This document shows, one piece after another, positions 10,997 through 22,119 of a DNA stretch of 64,000 nt. How positions within the stretch are numbered: the first letter of the stretch is position 1; the number at the start of each line of letters is the position of its first letter. The notes below the pieces were generated by a model that ran no database searches, had not been told where the DNA came from, and saw only the letters and a list, made by a program, of their open reading frames with translations. Location: NCBI RefSeq assembly GCF_030253575.1, contig NC_080561.1:8652501-8716500 (forward strand), read 5' to 3'. A program made the translations under genes and the position numbers. Source of the DNA: Rhododendron vialii (taxonomy: Eukaryota; Streptophyta; Magnoliopsida; Ericales; Ericaceae).

Positions 10997-11761
10997 GGCT
11001 GTGTTCCACAACCCAAATAAGAACTTATTTTTTGTTGAATAAGAAGGCTTGTTCCCCAAAAAATAAGAAGGAGGTGCTTATTTTTCAGAATTTATATAGG
11101 AACCAATGGGTGCCGGAGAGGGAAATCGTATCAGCGGCCGCGCCGGGTCATCTCCGGCCACCGGACGGCCGATCCGAGCCGTCCAAAAATTCTAAAAAAA
11201 AAAACCAAGGGGGCCAACGCGTGAATCAACGGCATCCGAGGTGTGTAGGGTGCATGATCCGAGCACCCCTTTTCCCTGTATATATGATCATCACATATAC
11301 ACGGAAAATGGGTGCTCGGATCAAGCACCCTACACACCTCGGATGCAGTTGATTCCCGCGATGGCCCCCTCGGTTTTTTTTTTTTGAATTTTTGGACGGC
11401 TCGGATCGGCCGTCCGGTGGCCGGAGATGGCCTGGCGCGGCTGCCGGTACGATTTCCCTCCGCCGGCGCCCATTATCATAGCAACAGTCTTATTTTTTGT
11501 ATAAGGCAACTTCAAGCTAAAAAATCATGTGTTTACGCAAATAATTTTTCTATCACTATGGATCTTGTTTGATAGATCTCATTGAGATCTTTAATACGGT
11601 GCAAAAAAAATTGAATTTTTTTTTTTCATTTACATGATTTTTGAGTTTGAAAATGTGAAAGGAACTTTTTATTTGGATTTTGTGGAATGACCCTTCTTAT
11701 TTTTTAAGGAGAAGTGGCAAAATAAGTACTTATTTTTTAAGAAGGTTTCCGGAACGGGGCC
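10997..11761. mobile_element. PIF/Harbinger-like (Tourist-type) MITE
   Basis: The inverted termini GGCTGTGTTCCACAACC and, read in reverse, GGCCCCGTTCCGGAAACC bound the element. They are flanked on both sides by TAA (10994-10996 and 11762-11764), the TWA-type TSD of this superfamily. Sub-terminal AATAAGTACTTATTTT blocks recur at both ends. There is no transposase. A second, palindromic element sits inside it. Confidence 0.8.
11105..11474. mobile_element. GC-rich near-palindromic element nested in the MITE
   Basis: Two arms of about 180 bases (11105-11288 and 11292-11474) are reverse complements nearly throughout, from AATGGGTGCCGG at the left to CCGGCGCCCATT at the right, with a loop of only a few bases around 11290. 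It is markedly more GC-rich than its host element. No convincing TSD was seen. Transcribed, it would form one long hairpin. Open frames here are palindrome artefacts. Confidence 0.8.
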
Positions 11762-11764
11762 TAA

Positions 11765-12676
11765 GTAATAGTCAGTGGTTGTACTATTATATGATGTAAG
11801 CGGAAGACACTATGATGTAACCAGAGAACCCTTTTACGCCTATAAAAGGGGGACTCTCCCCGTTGTAAAAATAAGTTAGTTCAAGTTAATGAAAGCCAGT
11901 GTCTTCCTAATATATCCTGTGTCTTGTATTCTCTTTGATCCTAACCTAGCTGATGCAATCAATAGTAAAGGAGATAAGGAATGAGAATATTTGAGGGATT
12001 TATTGAAATTGTGCTAAAATCAAACAATTCAAAGCCAGGATAGACACTACTTGAATTGATGCAAGGTCACTTATTTACCTTTTTTAACTACGTTACTTTA
12101 CACATACTGGAATAATAACCGATTTGTATTCTATTCCTTGGAAGGAGCAATGGGATCAGGACCAATTTGAATGGATTTTGGTATGGAAATGGAATGCAAC
12201 CTATGCATCTTTACAAACATGTTTTCATTCAGTAAGTGTTGTGTAGTAATGACACATAATATTTGAAATTGGCATCCCTTTAATAATACGATACTGACAA
12301 TAGATGCAAGTGGGAAAAAAGTGGTAACCGGTGCACTGGTTATGTAGCTGTAGTAAGTTGTAGTGAGGTTTCGGGTTCAATTCCTATGGAGAGGTAGCCG
12401 ATATCCTTGTTGATGTGTGGGGAAGGGGTCTGGTTATTATAGAATTCTTCTGACGTAGGGGAAAAAATAGTGGAAAAAATTCATGGAAGTTATTGACTTG
12501 TATGGCAGTCTCTACACTAGTACATGTTAATTCCTAATTAGTTGTGAGTTTTACGGAGAAAGTTAAGGAAGAAGACGAAATCAATATAGAAGGTGATAGT
12601 TGTATTTCATGGGTCACTGCATTCTAATAGAGTACTAGAGACTTATGCCATACTACCTTGGTTCATCACTTCATCT
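11765..12676. other. Intergenic; possible SINE fragment and 3' flank of the MYB gene
   Basis: No gene is seen. Around 12310-12470 there is a B-box-like GGGTTCAATTCC preceded by a weak A-box-like stretch, so a degraded tRNA-derived SINE is possible but unproven. The right-hand part would contain the 3'UTR of the MYB gene on the minus strand. Confidence 0.35.
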
Positions 12677-12922
12677 TCACTTAATTTTCCCAGAGTTCTT
12701 GTAGTTTGGATAGGGAACTTGGCCCTGCTCGATGTGCTTGACGTCCTCCACAAGGATCTCATATTGCCTCTTCACTTCCTCTGCAGTTTTTCCTCCCACA
12801 GCCCTGGCAATATTCTGCCAACGGTCAGCGGTATCTCTATCATACACAGCAAGGGCCTTTTCAAAGGCTTTGTTCTCCTTAGCAGTCCAAGAGCCAGAAC
12901 CACGGGAAGACATTGATGCCAT
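12677..12922 (-). CDS. RADIALIS-like single-repeat MYB/SANT protein
   Basis: The 81-aa product starts [20 protein letters not shown] and carries one SANT/MYB-like repeat, with spaced aromatic residues (W12, then [18 protein letters not shown]) and the tail [10 protein letters not shown] typical of RADIALIS/RSM proteins. Snapdragon RADIALIS and its relatives are small nuclear proteins that compete with other MYBs for DRIF-type partners and shape floral symmetry or early development; the role of this copy is unknown. I chose the MASMSS start over an in-frame ATG ten codons upstream because family members begin this way. It is a single exon here. Some relatives have a short second exon, so a slightly different C-terminus after NYKNSGK is possible. 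There are no disabling lesions. A TATA box lies about 225 bases upstream. Confidence 0.88.
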   Translation of the reverse strand: MASMSSRGSGSWTAKENKAFEKALAVYDRDTADRWQNIARAVGGKTAEEVKRQYEILVEDVKHIEQGQVPYPNYKNSGKIK

Positions 12923-13145
12923 ACGTTTCAGTAGAGCGAGAAGGAACAACAAAATAGATAGTTTCTATGTATGATTGTGGATGTAAGGGTCTAGAAGAAT
13001 TTGTGACTTAAAGGTGAAAAGGTGAGGAAATGGATTGGAAAAGCTGAAGCCTGAAAGGCAAAAAATAGTGAGAGAAGGGTGAAGAGAGTCAAAAAGGGAG
13101 ACTCTAGTCAATAGCTGATATGTGCAAGAGGTGGCAATGGCCGGT

Positions 13146-13152
13146 CTTTATA
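13146..13152 (-). promoter_or_regulatory. TATA box of the RADIALIS-like gene
   Basis: On the minus strand this reads TATAAAG in the context CTTATAAAGACC. It is about 225 bases upstream of the start codon, implying a leader of roughly 190 bases that is purine/pyrimidine skewed, as is common for plant genes. Confidence 0.5.
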
Positions 13153-13297
13153 AGCTCCAGGAATGGAGGGGGTGAGGTGGGGTCTATGCCAGTTGGCCAA
13201 GGAAAGTTGCAAAATTTTGAGAATTTTAACAATTTGTCTCCCTCACAAAAGCAGGAAAAAGAAGGACAACATGGTAGAAGAATCAGTATCTCCCAAA

Positions 13298-13710
13298 GGC
13301 CCCATTTGATAACAGTAATAGATGGATGGGATTCGTAAGGAGATGGGATTAGAATTGGGATTCGTAATGAGAAGGGATTGGTAATGAGAAGGGATTGATA
13401 ATGAATATGTTTGTTTGGGATGGGATTAGATGATGGGATTATTAATATCATGTTTGTTTGAGATGTGATTAGATGATGGGATTGGATTGATAGAAGAAAT
13501 TGGTAATGAGAAGGGATTGGTAATGAGAAGGGGTTGGGTTCGGACTATGAATACCAAGTCCCACGGGGTATTGCTAATACCCCTAAAGTCCGGCTTCCTC
13601 ATACCAACGGACTACGAATCCGAACCAATTTTGGAAACCAAACGCAGTATTGTTAATACCTTCGGCTTAGTAATCCAATCCCATCTCCTAAGAGCTTTAT
13701 CAAACGGGCC
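13298..13710. mobile_element. TIR element (MITE) with GGCC ends
   Basis: GGCCCCATTTGATAA at the left and TTATCAAACGGGCC at the right form terminal inverted repeats enclosing about 410 bases. The interior has many copies of GGGATTGGTAATGAGAAGG-like units, with their complements toward the right half. The GGCCCnnTTTGATAA end resembles known plant DNA-transposon ends. The flanking bases (AAA and TTA) do not give a clean TSD. Confidence 0.65.
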
Positions 13711-16700
13711 TTAATCCTTCCCTTTATACTGTATAAATGTTATAAGATCTTTTCATTCTTATTCTAGATGTCATATGTGGCGAGATACGCTTTCAACCCA
13801 AAAAATAAGATGTTCTTATATTGGAAATAACCCATTAGCAGTTCAAAAAATAAAAGATCAGGATTCAAAAACAAACAAAAAATGTCTCATGCTTTGTTGA
13901 AATTTGGTCTTCCATCTTTGGTATGTCAACCTAGCTTACCAAAATTTGTTCACGTGGTTTGGTTTTATTGGGACTGCCCAACTCCTGGATTCCAGGAATG
14001 TCTAGTAGGTTTCACCTCTTTTTTCTGCCAAGATTAGGTGACAAGGCTTGAAACAAACCCAGGATCAGGTATTCCCCGTCTCATGTGTAACACACACAAT
14101 TATCATCGGACCAGGCCTAGTCTCAGAAGTAACTTCAAGGGAGAGGAAGGAATAAAATACTAATCTTTCCTTCAATCCTCAAGGTTCGAAACTATTACCT
14201 CTCATATAAAAGTCACAAGCTCCGGCCAACTGCGACAATTCAATTTGTTGAAATTTTCAGTGCGCTAGGAAGATAAGAAATTATGAAGAATACTGCAAGA
14301 CACTACTTGTCTGTAACTATTTTTATTCAGTTTGCTCTGAAATATCACATTCTTAGTCAGAAGACTATCATCTGCCCTGAGAATCAGGTGGGCCCAAATC
14401 TTGTGACCTTACAAATGCTTTCACGAGGCTGCCACAATCTAGGCTTTCTCCCTTAAGGGAAAGTAAATTTTAGTGTTCTATCCCATTATATGTGATCCTG
14501 TCCTGAACTACATTCCAAACCTTTTAGCTGGCTACCTGAGTCCGTACAATGATTATGTTGTGTTTTTCTCCAATGAAAGGTCAACTCTTATTACCTACTC
14601 TTTGCCAGCAGTCCAGACCATATACTCCGTCTGATTTGTGTTTGGTCACTTGGGCACAAATGTCTCCTGTCATCCATTTCCCAGGGAATTTTTTTTTTTT
14701 TTCTTTACTGTGCTAGTACCAGAACATTTTAAAACTTAAATAGATTCTTAATTCTAATAAGGAGGTCCTTTTGAGTCTCCATACGTTCTACTTTCCTTCA
14801 AGTTGAATATGAGTTCTGTTCCTACTTCCTAGTCTTGGCTGTTAGTTGAATATGAACTACCAGGTTATCCAAGTGTCTATCCCGGTTGATTGGAACACAA
14901 GGTTTAGTTTGGTCTGGTTTATTTGGTTTGGCACATTGAGAAATGAGAACCCACTTGAGGGACAACTTGAACCCTTAGCTTGTTTATAAGGTAGAAGGGT
15001 TTGGGAAACTGGCTAACAATAGTTGGTTGATCCCTCATTACCATTGTGGCCCGTGTGGATGTTAGACAAGAAATAGCCTTGCAAAATGATTTCATCGAAT
15101 TGGAGAGGACCTAGTCCTGCCCTCTGTCTAACAGATAAAAAAGCACATTTCAAGAAAAACAATATCCAATACTATGTATAGCAAGCAAATCTGTCGATAA
15201 TTTGTTTAATTGTTTTCTTTGTCCTTAGTTGTTACTTCAGGATAGTGTGTTGGAACCACGAAAATTGACTCGTGGCTTTTGCAATTTGTTCTTTGATATT
15301 AGCCGATTATAGAGTAGAAAGTCAAAAACATTTGCTTCCAGTTTACACTGCCAGTTGTCTTCCAAGTTAAAAGAAAGGTGTTCGTGATTTTTACTTGACT
15401 TGATGCTTCCAAGTGGACCAACTGTACTTTTGCATCTGGGCAAATAAAAGATTCTTTCAAATTTACATTTTGGCAGCCCATGACTAAATGCCCTTTTGAC
15501 TGAGGCTCCTTGTTCTTTTTTTTCCCTTTTGCTTAGCTCTTTGTATTTATGGCTCCTGATATCAAGTTGCGAAGGAAAGCCATGTCCACCTCTCCCTCTG
15601 TCATCTAGGATTATGTAATTCAGTGGCACATGACGATACTTTAATGTACTTTGTAAGCTGGCAATTGGGCCAACAATAGGAAATTCAATGAAAAGAGTCT
15701 TGGGTTAACTCCATGAAGTTTTTTTTTTTTTTGAATTTGACTTCATGAAGTTTGTAAACTCTTATTTCCCTGGCTATTAGGTAGTCTCTGATACGTGTGA
15801 ACTTGTGTATTTGATTTCTAAACAAATCCAAAGATGCACTTTGGACAAGTATCTGAATCCGCAAGGGTACAATTTGCTAAGGGGGAACCAAAATATCTGC
15901 TTGGGATGATATTGAGATCTCTTTAAGAGAATCAAATCTCAGAGGGTTGGCGGTGTGATACCATATGGATTTAGACAGCAAGTGGCATTGGCTGGCTAGC
16001 ACCGACTGGTGGGCCTCACGTTAGATAAAATCTTGCAAGTAGCCTCCAGTAGTCCATAGGATTCACGATTATGAGGATCTAAAAAGGATGAGAGTGGCAC
16101 GTAGAGAGCCTCATGTCACTGCTTCTATTTCATAATTTTAGGTAATTTACTGATTTATGGTAGTGCTATTGTGAATGAAATGTGACTTACCTCATACGTT
16201 TAGATGGATGAGATTTCTCTGCACAAGTTGTCAACCGATTCAGCTAATCCCGTGTTACTAGAAAACATTAAGAACCTGCGAATTTCCTATTGAAATGCAT
16301 AATTCCAAAGCACAGGACATCTTCGTTCCAAAACGATTAAGTTAACGATCCAAAGCAATCCAAAACTCCTTCCTATTAGTAATTTTTAACATTTCCCTTG
16401 GAGAAAAGAAAGAAAATATACATACAAAGTAAAGGAAGTGGACCTTTGGTAGGAGAAAAAATATAGAAATATGTCATATCAATCCTAGAGATGCGTTTTG
16501 CATGAATAATATTCGTTCAACATAACATTGTTTAGCTAATTTTATCTCCGGAGACGAGTACAGTCTGATTTGGAATTCTGTTAAGGCCTACTCTTATTGT
16601 ACCACAATTTAGGATTTGTGGCGCACCACACTTTGGTTCCTGTTGTCGTTTCGCATATGGAAACACTCTGTTCCATGTAACCATAGGACCATTTCTTTCC

Positions 16701-19700
16701 TAATTGTCTTAAACACATGCTGATATGGGGAGAATTTCTGTTCCAAGATTAAATTTTTCATTGTGTGCGACTCTTTACTATTCTTGTCTGTGAAACGATA
16801 GCAAAAATTGAAAAAGTTGAAAGATACTTGTGGTCCTTATTATCAAGTTGCACAAGTCACGTCAATGGGGATAGCGGCGCAAGCTAATGGGGCTAGTGGT
16901 GATCATTGGTTGAAAGTTACTTCTGCAACTTTTTAGGAATCTGTACGAAAGAAAGGTGATTTCAGAATTTAGACACTTACACTTTCCTACTGAGATTTGG
17001 AATCCTTATCATCCTTTCTATCTCGTATAGAAAGTAACATGTGTGGATTCTCCTCTCTCCCTTCCTCTGAGGTCTTTGTCTGCCTGGTGGTCCTTCTTCC
17101 AAGTTGGAGAAATTGGGCCACCTTGGCCTCTTCATGGTCCAAGGCATTTCCTTGCTCGCAGACAGGTTGGTAAGTTCTAACCAGAACTGTGGTAACTGAT
17201 CATTTAAAAGTTCATAGCTCATAATATGAGTTAAGCCCTTCCTTACACTTGCTTACCATCTGCTTTTATAGTCAATATCCCAGGCCAATTGGAAAATATA
17301 GCTTTTAATTGTTGGATTTTGCTGCAAGGAAGAGAAGGATCATATGGGATTTCATCTAGTGGGGACCGAGGCGGAAGACATTCCTTTGAATTTGAATCAA
17401 ACCTGCCTGGTTAATAGTAGCCTTTTGCAGATGTTTGGATCTATTTTCCCCTCATGTGATTTCCATGGAAATTTTTTAGGCCACAGAGAATAACTTGAAA
17501 GTTGATAATGCATATGTGGGATATATAAATAGGAAAAGATATGGTGCTCAATTAGACACAAGCAATAAAATGAAGGCAAAGAATTGATGTCAGGGATAAT
17601 AGTTGGATGAATTGGTTAGAGTATCAGCCAATCAACAGTCCTTTCTTGAGGCTGTTCCAATGAAATTCTAGCTTCAAGTTGTTGAGCAGTCGTTATTGAA
17701 TCCTAGCAGTATCATATGTACCACATGCTTACACCAGCACTCGGATGCTTACGTTAGAACATTCAGTGGATGTTACCAAGATATTGTGGGGGCATAGATG
17801 CTCCTGTCATCATCCTGTTTTGTTCAGTCTATCCGAAGTCAGCATTTCTCTTATATCACTTCGGTTAATTCTCATAAAACATAAAAGCTGTTCTTCAGGA
17901 TTTTTCTTCCAAAAGCTTAATCACTGATTATTAACAGAATGAGGATCTCACACTACTTGTAACAAACTAACCCGTTGGGCTATGATATGTTAAGTGTACA
18001 TGTTAATGTGTGGCTGGTACTTTCTGTCTTTCTGATATAGTTGAAGTCGCTGATGTTATTTTTAATCTTTGTAACTCTGAATCAATAACTGCAAGAAAAA
18101 GTACTTGATTGAAGTTGATTTGCTTGCATGAAAATGATGATGCTTATTCTTAACTCTAGCTGTGCAAGATGAAGATCTTCGACTCTTTGTTCAAAATGTG
18201 GTTATTTTCTCTGTTGAGGTTCATACAATCCGTCTTTTAAACACTTCCACGTAAATCTGTAAATTTCATCCTGACCATTTTTTGAGTCCTAGTTAGTGTT
18301 AATTTTGCTGGAACTCTGAATAGGTAAGGTTTCATTTAGTCGCAGATTTGACCGTTTTAGTATATGCCTTGCTTAGGTAAAGAAAAATGTCATGTGCATT
18401 CATCTTTTTACCTTGTGAAACTATCAGATGATTGAGATCTAGCTATGAACCAGGTTTACCGGGATCTATCTTCTGAGGGCATGTACCTTGTGGAAAATTA
18501 ACTGCTCTAAACAGATAGTAATGAAACTCCCTGATTGAGTCTACCACATACACTAAGCTTACATATTCCAATAGCTTAATACGTTCCAAGCCCTAACCTG
18601 ACAAAATCCCCACCAATTTGGATGCTTGTCGGGGATCAATAATCTACATGACTACATCAAACTAGATTGTGATCCTCAATAATGTATAAGTTGTGCGAAA
18701 TACCATGATCACATCCTTAACTTTTTTTTTTTTTTTTTTTATCAGATCACATCTTTAACTATTCTTCAATATTTGACCAATGTATTTGTATACATTTAAC
18801 ATATTCTCACCAGTATCTTCAATTTATAGATGTTGAAACAGAATCTCAAATTGGCAAGTTGAGCCATATCAAAACCAACTGGAACACTGCCGGCTATTGA
18901 GAAGACATCTCATAAGGTAAAGTATTTTGTTGCACATTATAGCATTACTTCTATGTGATGTCCAGTTTATGCAAAACCATGAAATTGGTTGGTGGACTTG
19001 CTTCGAATTCTTCTTCTTTTCGTTTGGAGATAGACCTACCGAAATCTGATTCTCATATAGATAGTATCATGTTGCATATGTTACCTGTGAAATTGAATTA
19101 CAACAGAAAGGAGACCATGAGAATGCAGAAAACTTGCAGTTTAGTTTGCAAATGCAGAAAGTGTAACCGTGTCTGGTACTGGCTTTATCAGCGATTCAGC
19201 ACTTAGTTCTCCATCAAATCATCACGTAATCTTGATCAAAGTTCCACCAACCTAGTGGGGGAAAGGTTTGACCATGACCAAAAAATTTATGGTTTCCTCT
19301 TTTGCCATTGGCTGTTGTTCTAAACAGTAAACAGTCATCTATCCATTATACCACCAAAGGATCCATAAAATGCTGCTCCATTTCCTTACTTGAATTGGCT
19401 AGACTGGCTAGGCAAATTGGGCTTCGACCAGGAAGTGGGCCGCCCAAACCAGGGTAGTGTCAGGAAGCCCAAAGTGGCCAGGCTAGCCTTGAGAGGCCTG
19501 GTTTTGGAACCTTGCATGGACTTGGTAGGGAGGCCATTTTGGGCCTACCGATGCAAATGAGCTGAGCCTACAAGGAAGAAAACTTGATGGGCCTCATTTG
19601 GAGTTGGTCTTCAAGGCGATCGTCACTTGAGGGGACTTCTACACATAATCTCACAATCAGCATGGTCAATCAGCAAATGAGCTGAGCCAACAAGGAAGCA

Positions 19701-20943
19701 AACTTGATGAGTCTCATTTGGAGTTGGTTTTCAAGGCGGTCGTCACTTGAGGGCTCTTATTCCTCGACTCTTCGAGCAGTGATTAGTACCATCTTTTTGG
19801 GCTTATCGTTCCGATTCTTCTTTTCATCAATACCCGTTCCCCCTTATCACTCGAAAAGGGCCGATTGACCTGGATACGGGGTGATCCCAAGTTGCTAACA
19901 CCATCACCGCTATTTGATGCTGAAAGATCTGCAAAGAATCATAAAGGCCAGGGGGGCTTGACTTCTCATCATCTTATTCATCCCTAATGGCAAGGGGGAA
20001 GGCACACTTCTCATCAACTGTTTCTCTTAATTGCTTTCTCACTTGGTTCAAGCTGGTACAGATGATTCACGGGATTTCACAACTCACACCGTTCGTTGAA
20101 GAAGACTCTCACACCGTTCGTTGCTTTCATCATCGATGCATAGTCTTATTAGTAGTATGAAAAATGTATTCAAGCTGGTACAGAACCTTGGGCCAAAAAA
20201 GAAAAACAACCTGCTATAATAATTAATTTGAGTGTTCAACGCGGAAACTTTTATGTACAAGTATGCAAATTAGAGTAGGTGTCTCGGTTCAATGCAATAT
20301 GCAATGCAGCTCAATTTTCTGCGTCTAAGATTAATAGGTAATAGCTAAATTAGCCATAGTGCTCGTAATTTATTTATAGATAATCAAGTAAATTTAATTT
20401 TCTCTCGTTTTATATGTTTTGTTCGTTCAACTATTATCCATTTTGTATGTTTTGTTTGTTCACCTATATCCGTTCTGACCGTTCAGTAGTTGCTCCGTCC
20501 GGGGCTCTGTTCTCTGATTAGTTGCCGAAAATTCTTTTTCGTTTTGAGCGTTTGTTTTTGGCAAAACCTAATTTGCAAAAAAGTGTGTTGATTCGCCTAG
20601 ACAGCAAAGCAGAAGTAATAACATCTAGAAGAATAAATCGAAGAATGTAAAAACCAAAAAGAACCATAAACCATTCATCACAACAGCACAATTGAAGCCC
20701 CAATTAATTCACTTTCATTCATTCATTGAATCTTCTTTTTTACTCATTACAAGAATCAAAAACATCACGGACGCATCACAGAGAACCAGCGGTCAAAAAA
20801 AGGACAGTACCACTAACAAAGTAACCAACCAGATAACCCTAAAACGACGACAGAACAAATACCCAACATATAAGTAAACAAGAAGCAGCAAACACCAGAT
20901 AATTTCCCAAGATCAACCTCATATTCTGAAACCCTAGAGAAAC
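13711..20943. other. 7-kb gene-poor stretch
   Basis: I found no reading frame, tRNA or conserved miRNA hairpin that I can support. It contains mononucleotide runs (T-runs near 14690, 15720 and 18722). It also has an 80-base duplication with 120-base spacing: CAAATGAGCTGAGCC...CGTCACTTGAGGG starts at 19554 and again at 19674. The last few hundred bases before 20944 are the 3'UTR and flank of the RNA-binding protein gene on the minus strand. Non-coding transcripts cannot be excluded. Confidence 0.4.
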
Positions 20944-21721
20944 CTAACTCCTCCAGCTTCCACCATCACCACCTGCCCTTGACGAGTACCTGGATCCACC
21001 ATCCCTATCCCTGCCACCGCCTCCATATCCACCACCACCACTACCGCCTCCATATCCACCACTACCGCCTCCACCACTCCTGCTACCGTAACCCCCGCCG
21101 CCGCCTCCATAACCGCCTCCGTCACGGCGTCCACCACCGCCACCTCCCCCACTGCGGAATCCACCTCCGCCGCCGCCGCCGCCGCTTCCGCGGGACTGAG
21201 CCTCGTTGACGGTGATGTTACGGCCGTCAAGATCCTGCCCGTTCATCCCCTCGATCGCGTCCTTCATCGACTGCTCGTCCTTGAACGTCACGAATCCAAA
21301 TCCCCTCGATCTCCCAGTCTCCCTATCATTAATGATCTGTATCCAAAAAGAACCACAAAATCGATCAGATCCACACAGATCTACCATACATATAAACAGA
21401 TCAACATATATATGTAATAGAAAGATCTGAAAAACGATGGATGTTCTCTTTTGACAAGACGAACGTACCGTTTCAGGAGATTCAATAAAAGTGAGAGAGA
21501 GTAACATATAGTAATCGCAAGAGAGAGAACAGTAAAACAAGTAACACAGTAACACAGATCTAACGGACGGTGATGGACCGATCTCCGCGACGTCAGATCT
21601 AGCGGTAACGGACCTTCGATTCAATGACGTCACCGTACTGAGAGAAGGCCTGCTCGAGGGAGCGGTCGTCGGTGGCCCAGGCAAGGCCTCCGACGAAACA
21701 TCTGAACTCAACATCCGCCAT
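20944..21721 (-). CDS. Glycine-rich RNA-binding protein, GRP7/CCR2 type
   Basis: Two exons, 21614-21721 (36 codons) and 20944-21336, are joined across a 277-base intron (donor AAG|GTCCGT, acceptor TACAG|ATCATT) to give 166 aa. The N-terminal RRM starts [15 protein letters not shown], with RNP2 (CFVGGL, residues 8-13) and RNP1 (RGFGFVTF, residues 47-54) intact. Residues 87-166 are a glycine-rich tail with RGG, YGGG and SRSGG-type repeats. Arabidopsis GRP7 (CCR2) is a nucleo-cytoplasmic RNA chaperone and slave clock oscillator acting in splicing, cold response, immunity and flowering. The intron falls at the RRM position where GRP7/GRP8 undergo autoregulatory alternative splicing. The start is fixed by the conserved MADVE. 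A TATA box, telo-box and evening elements lie upstream. Confidence 0.96.
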
Positions 21722-21795
21722 AAAGAATTTTTTTAAGAGAGAGAGTATATAGAGAGAGAAGGAGAGAGATCCGAAAAGGGGCAGAGAGCACGAGG

Positions 21796-21826
21796 AAATT
21801 AGGGTTGAGGAGGGGAGGTTTATATA
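21796..21826 (-). promoter_or_regulatory. Core promoter: TATA box and telo-box
   Basis: On the minus strand, CCTATATAAACC (TATA core at 21821-21826) is about 100 bases upstream of the ATG. It is followed by the telo-box-like AACCCTAATTT (21796-21806), a motif common in plant genes of the translation/RNA machinery. The leader between them and the ATG is GA/CT-rich. Confidence 0.7.
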
Positions 21827-21986
21827 GGACGGGGGGTGGGGTTAACTAGGGTTGGGTTGGGTTAAGTTAACCGGGGTGCGCAGTGCGCTCCGGTGTGTGT
21901 GGGTTAACTCAACTGGGGTTAGGGTAAAGGATTGAAGCGGCGTGATGAGTGTGGGGGGGCCCACTCGGGTGTGTGAGTGCGGGGTA

Positions 21987-21994
21987 AGATATTT
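21987..21994 (-). promoter_or_regulatory. Evening-element-like site
   Basis: The minus strand reads AAATATCT in the context TAAATATCTT, an 8-of-9 match to the evening element, about 270 bases upstream of the GRP start codon. Confidence 0.45.
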
Positions 21995-22101
21995 AAGGAT
22001 ATTCAGGGGGGTGGGGCCCACCGTCACGGGATTGACTGGAGTAATCTACACGGGAGATATATTCTAGGGTTTTCGTAGAGTAGTTGGACTGGCGTTCTGG
22101 G

Positions 22102-22110
22102 AAAATATCT
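22102..22110 (+). promoter_or_regulatory. Exact evening element upstream of the GRP7-type gene
   Basis: AAAATATCT, the consensus evening element bound by CCA1/LHY/RVE MYB factors, lies about 385 bases upstream of the ATG. The Arabidopsis CCR2/GRP7 promoter is a reference locus for this motif, so the placement suggests conserved evening-phased clock control. The motif can act in either orientation. Confidence 0.65.
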
Positions 22111-22119
22111 CCGGGTTTT

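Noticed and set aside
11032-11572. Overlapping open frames on both strands
   Set aside because: They mirror each other across the GC-rich palindrome and are an artefact of it.
12310-12470. Full SINE
   Set aside because: Only the B-box is convincing; the A-box is off-consensus and no TSD or A-tail was found.
14106-14116. TCGGACCAGGC, matching the first half of miR166
   Set aside because: The second half does not match and no complementary arm is found in the neighbouring 150 bases, so no hairpin precursor is supported.
15237-15629. 130-codon open frame on the minus strand
   Set aside because: No recognisable domain, no supporting exon context; the composition looks random.
20979-21209. Histidine-rich open frame on the plus strand
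   Set aside because: It is the antisense of the glycine-rich tail of the GRP gene and reflects its base composition.
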